From positions 124,001-188,000 of the forward strand of contig NZ_AORV01000046.1 in assembly GCF_000350485.1 (NCBI RefSeq): DNA of 64,000 bases, written 5' to 3'. The notes under the pieces are model-generated. The model had not been told where the DNA came from. It searched no databases and saw only the letters and a program-made list of their open reading frames with translations. The position numbers were made by a program, and so were the translations under genes. The stretch is from Ruminiclostridium cellobioparum subsp. termitidis CT1112 (GTDB taxonomy: Bacteria > Bacillota > Clostridia > Acetivibrionales > DSM-1351). This document shows positions 61,885 to 64,000 of this stretch, piece by piece. Every line of letters begins with the position of its first letter. The stretch's first letter is position 1.

Positions 61885-62577
61885 TTATCTCCTTGTCGCT
61901 GGAACATCATCTGTAAAGATATGTCCCCTAATTCTATTAGCACCTTTTCCAGGTGTTTGATAACCAATGTGAGGTTGATGTGGACCTTCCCCTAAAGTTC
62001 CATTAGTTTTAACATTATTCCATTCTGGTATATCCATATTTACGCCTGCGCCGCCAGGCCCTTCCCATTCTACCGGCACACTTTTACCATTTATATCTTT
62101 ACCCCATTTTGTTACCTCAAATTGATCTCTAGATAAACCAGTTCGATTGAATGCTTCATCAAGTCCATCTCTGTAAGTTTTCCCAGACCCGCGCAGGTCT
62201 ACATCTTTACTTGGGTTAAACTTCCAATTGTTCCCTATTAAACCTTTGCCAGCCCTGACCTCTCTCGCTCCCGTATCCTTTATCTTTAACTTAGCAATAA
62301 GTTTCTTTGGATTAAATATACCATAAATAAGTATGTATTTACCTTCAAGTTTAAATTCCAACCCTTTAAACTTGAATTTAGACAGTATCTTACTCGTTAA
62401 ATCATTGAGCTTCTTCATTCCCTTCGGGAATATATTACCCAGTCTCTTTATTACCAGCTTACCTTTTTCTATCAGGAATTTACCGGATTTTGATATTAGT
62501 TTTTTACCGGATTTTAAAAGGTTTTTTATACCTTTAACTGCTGATTTTGCAGTCTTTTTTATGCCTGATGTGATGGC
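61885..62577 (-). CDS. Ntox47-like polymorphic toxin domain, in -1 frame relative to cargo protein
   Basis: 231 codons, starting right after an A AAA AAG heptamer in the upstream frame. Residues 1-75 continue a Lys-rich linker (SGIKKTAKSAVKGIKNLL). The C-terminal domain contains GKGLIGNNWKFNPSKDVDLR, GSGKTYRDGLDEAFNRTGLS, FEVTKWGKDINGKSVPVEW, HIGYQTPGKGANRIRGHIF and DDVPATRR. This agrees with polymorphic toxin type 47, a predicted RNase domain seen at the end of YobL-like toxins. The first in-frame ATG (62418) has no proper ribosome binding site, so the domain is most likely the C-terminus of the 62559-64000 protein. Confidence 0.65.
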   Translation of the reverse strand, partial: AITSGIKKTAKSAVKGIKNLLKSGKKLISKSGKFLIEKGKLVIKRLGNIFPKGMKKLNDLTSKILSKFKFKGLEFKLEGKYILIYGIFNPKKLIAKLKIKDTGAREVRAGKGLIGNNWKFNPSKDVDLRGSGKTYRDGLDEAFNRTGLSRDQFEVTKWGKDINGKSVPVEWEGPGGAGVNMDIPEWNNVKTNGTLGEGPHQPHIGYQTPGKGANRIRGHIFTDDVPATRR

Positions 62578-64000
62578 TTTTTTAACTTTGAGGTTACAAC
62601 TGCTGCAAGTGCCAATAACCCTATTGCCAATGCTGTTGCAAGTGCCGGAGCCGCAACTCCGATGTTTCCTACCCAGCCCTGTGACAAATATGTTGCTATG
62701 TTTTTTGCTGCCCCTGTTATAGCTTCTACTATTGATGCCGCATTCATTACGTTGACTATTACTTCCAATATTATAGGCAGGGCGGCAGTTATCGCACCTC
62801 CTGTAAGTATGTTAAGCACTATGACTCCGGCCAGAGCTCCGGTTACACCAAGTAATAGCTTCAACCAGTTCTCTTTTAACCATTTTATTACAAATGCTTT
62901 TATCTGGTCAAGTAGCGTTGCTGCATTCTCAGCTCGCGTTTTTACACCATCTGCAAAGCTGTCGCCTGATTTGCCGACCTCTTTACCGGTATCAAAATCA
63001 TTCATAATACTCTCAGCTGTCTCCGGATTTTTGCTGCCTTCTACATACTTTGTCTCGCCATCCTTAAGATTCATGTCCTGTATAAATTCCGAATCAATTT
63101 CTCCGGTTTCCACATTTTCAATTTCCACATCATTTTCTGTAAGCTTTTCGTCTGCAGAGTCTTTAGTTGTTTCTGCTTCAAGTGTTTGCTCTGAAACTTC
63201 ATTTCCCATTGGCTGTGTAATGTCCACTCCAATCAGCTGCTCCCATAGCTTTCCTTCTATGTGAGGCAACGATGCTTTGGCAGCTTCACCTAATCTTGCG
63301 ATTCCAGCCATTATTTCTGCTAATTTGCCCGCTATCATGCCTATTACGTTTAAGGCCTGATTATAAAGGTACTGTATAGCTCCAAGCAGTGTATCGACCG
63401 TGCTGGCTAATGCATCAATTATTGCACTGACACCCTTTTTTAGTCCGTCTGCTATTGTATTTACTACCTGTACTGCTCTGTTGACTGCTTTATTTATAAA
63501 CCCGCATATTTTGTTCGCTATTCCCGGGAATTTCGCAAACACTGCTTTTACAAGAACTTTTAGTATTTCACCAAGACCTTTTATTATGTTTACTATCAGT
63601 TTCCTACCTAACTCTATCAATCCGACAACTGCTGCTTTGGCAGCTTCAAATATGGCTTTGACTGCCTTGCGAAGTCCTTCGAATATGAAGTTTACTAACT
63701 TTTTTAATCCTTCAACAAATTGGTTAGCTCTTTCTGCAACCCAATCAGCGGCTTTTTCCCACCAGGACTTTTTCTTATTTTCGTGCTCTTTTTCTTTTTC
63801 CTTTTTCTTTTCATCTGCATCTTTCTTTGCATTTTTGTATTCGGTATTTGCATCTTTTTCTGCTTGTTTTAGCTTTTCCTTTACTTCCTTGTCCTTCTGC
63901 TCTTTTACTTTGCTTATTTCACTTGTTTTTGATTTTGTTTCGGATTCAGCCTGCTTGTCATATTCGGATACTGCCTGGTCTACTTCTTCTCTCCACTGAC
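62559..64000 (-). CDS. Putative eCIS cargo/toxin carrier protein, N-terminus beyond window
   Basis: 480 codons are visible, open to the right edge. The visible start is a Lys/Glu-rich coiled coil (EKKKEKEKEHENKKKSWWEK). A long series of amphipathic or hydrophobic helices follows (WVAERANQFVEGLKKLVNFI, VSAIIDALASTVDTLLGAIQ), then an acidic linker (about 220-290 of the visible part) and a hydrophobic alanine-rich domain (LAGVIVLNILTGGAITAALP). Such helical regions follow DUF4157 in eCIS-associated cargo proteins, but that domain itself would lie outside the window. The frame ends at TAA 62559, 5 codons after a slippery A AAA AAG, while the toxin domain continues in the -1 frame. Confidence 0.65.
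   Translation of the reverse strand, partial: QWREEVDQAVSEYDKQAESETKSKTSEISKVKEQKDKEVKEKLKQAEKDANTEYKNAKKDADEKKKEKEKEHENKKKSWWEKAADWVAERANQFVEGLKKLVNFIFEGLRKAVKAIFEAAKAAVVGLIELGRKLIVNIIKGLGEILKVLVKAVFAKFPGIANKICGFINKAVNRAVQVVNTIADGLKKGVSAIIDALASTVDTLLGAIQYLYNQALNVIGMIAGKLAEIMAGIARLGEAAKASLPHIEGKLWEQLIGVDITQPMGNEVSEQTLEAETTKDSADEKLTENDVEIENVETGEIDSEFIQDMNLKDGETKYVEGSKNPETAESIMNDFDTGKEVGKSGDSFADGVKTRAENAATLLDQIKAFVIKWLKENWLKLLLGVTGALAGVIVLNILTGGAITAALPIILEVIVNVMNAASIVEAITGAAKNIATYLSQGWVGNIGVAAPALATALAIGLLALAAVVTSKLKKPSHQA

Noticed and set aside
62662-63999. Plus-strand frames of about 200 codons at the right edge
   Set aside because: Low-complexity Ser/Phe translations of the antisense of a Lys/Glu/Ala-rich helical protein.
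1-64000. CRISPR array
   Set aside because: No series of regularly spaced identical short repeats with unique spacers was seen; the repeats found are fibre codons, the tRNA-linked pair and short palindromes.

Overview
The window looks like a chromosomal segment of an endospore-forming, saccharolytic Clostridia, probably a Ruminiclostridium/Acetivibrio-like anaerobe. The basis is a spoIIE gene, Gram-positive ribosome binding sites (AGGAGG), YesM/YesN-type two-component genes, YitT and CBO0543 membrane proteins, moderate-to-low G+C with A-rich spacers, and CCA-encoding tRNA genes. The species assignment is inference.

Left part (1-13.2 kb). The 3'-truncated spoIIE (minus) is followed by two tandemly duplicated genes for small secreted PPC-domain proteins. 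Each copy has the same ~300-nt leader and the same TTGGAA-17-TATAAT promoter. Between them sits a stand-alone LOR/SDH-family (AgrE/ArgZ C-terminal-like) protein. A minus-strand operon then encodes a sugar-binding lipoprotein, two MalF/MalG-type permeases, a GH94 phosphorylase much closer to N,N'-diacetylchitobiose phosphorylase than to cellobiose phosphorylase, and a phosphohexomutase. Together these form an import and phosphorolysis route for chitin disaccharide. A divergent YesM/YesN-like kinase and regulator pair probably senses the substrate.

Middle (13.2-31.9 kb). This holds the two-component system, small membrane proteins, YitT, a CBO0543 protein and a tRNA cluster (Met, Glu, Val on the minus strand). 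The tRNA-Glu 3' end is partly duplicated around a ~127-bp GC-rich structured insert. Next comes a second amino-sugar operon (GntR/NagR-like regulator, SIS-domain isomerase/deaminase, PIG-L deacetylase) with a dre-like operator overlapping its promoter. It is followed by a VCBS-like protein, an AraC regulator with an unclassified TIM-barrel-like protein, a MacB/FtsX-type ABC exporter whose permease carries a 1-nt frameshift, and an HtrA protease.

Right part (31.9-64 kb). One long minus-strand locus encodes an extracellular contractile injection system (eCIS, PVC/Afp/MAC-like). In transcription order it has a small helical protein, a double AAA+ ATPase (Afp15-like), DUF4255 cap protein (Afp16-like), sheath, tube, a tail-assembly-like protein, DUF6760 (apparently with an AUA start), a second tube, an unrecognised 459-residue protein, a LysM baseplate tube (Afp7-like), split spike proteins (gp27-like and gp5-like), PAAR tip, gp25, two J-like baseplate proteins, a tail protein I-like protein, and three paralogous fibres. 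The fibres end in Peptidase_S74 intramolecular chaperones, and two are preceded by a small coiled-coil protein. The largest fibre (1896 aa) has twelve copies of a W-x(8-9)-W-x-x-G repeat and nine H-x-H motifs.

Upstream of the structural genes, at the right edge, lies a candidate cargo. It is an amphipathic-helix protein running off the window, joined in the -1 frame across an A AAA AAG heptamer to an Ntox47-like polymorphic toxin domain. A tightly linked putative immunity gene follows, then a separate Imm11-like gene and a group II intron 3' remnant. Immunity genes next to an eCIS suggest an antibacterial payload. No tape-measure protein is visible inside the window.
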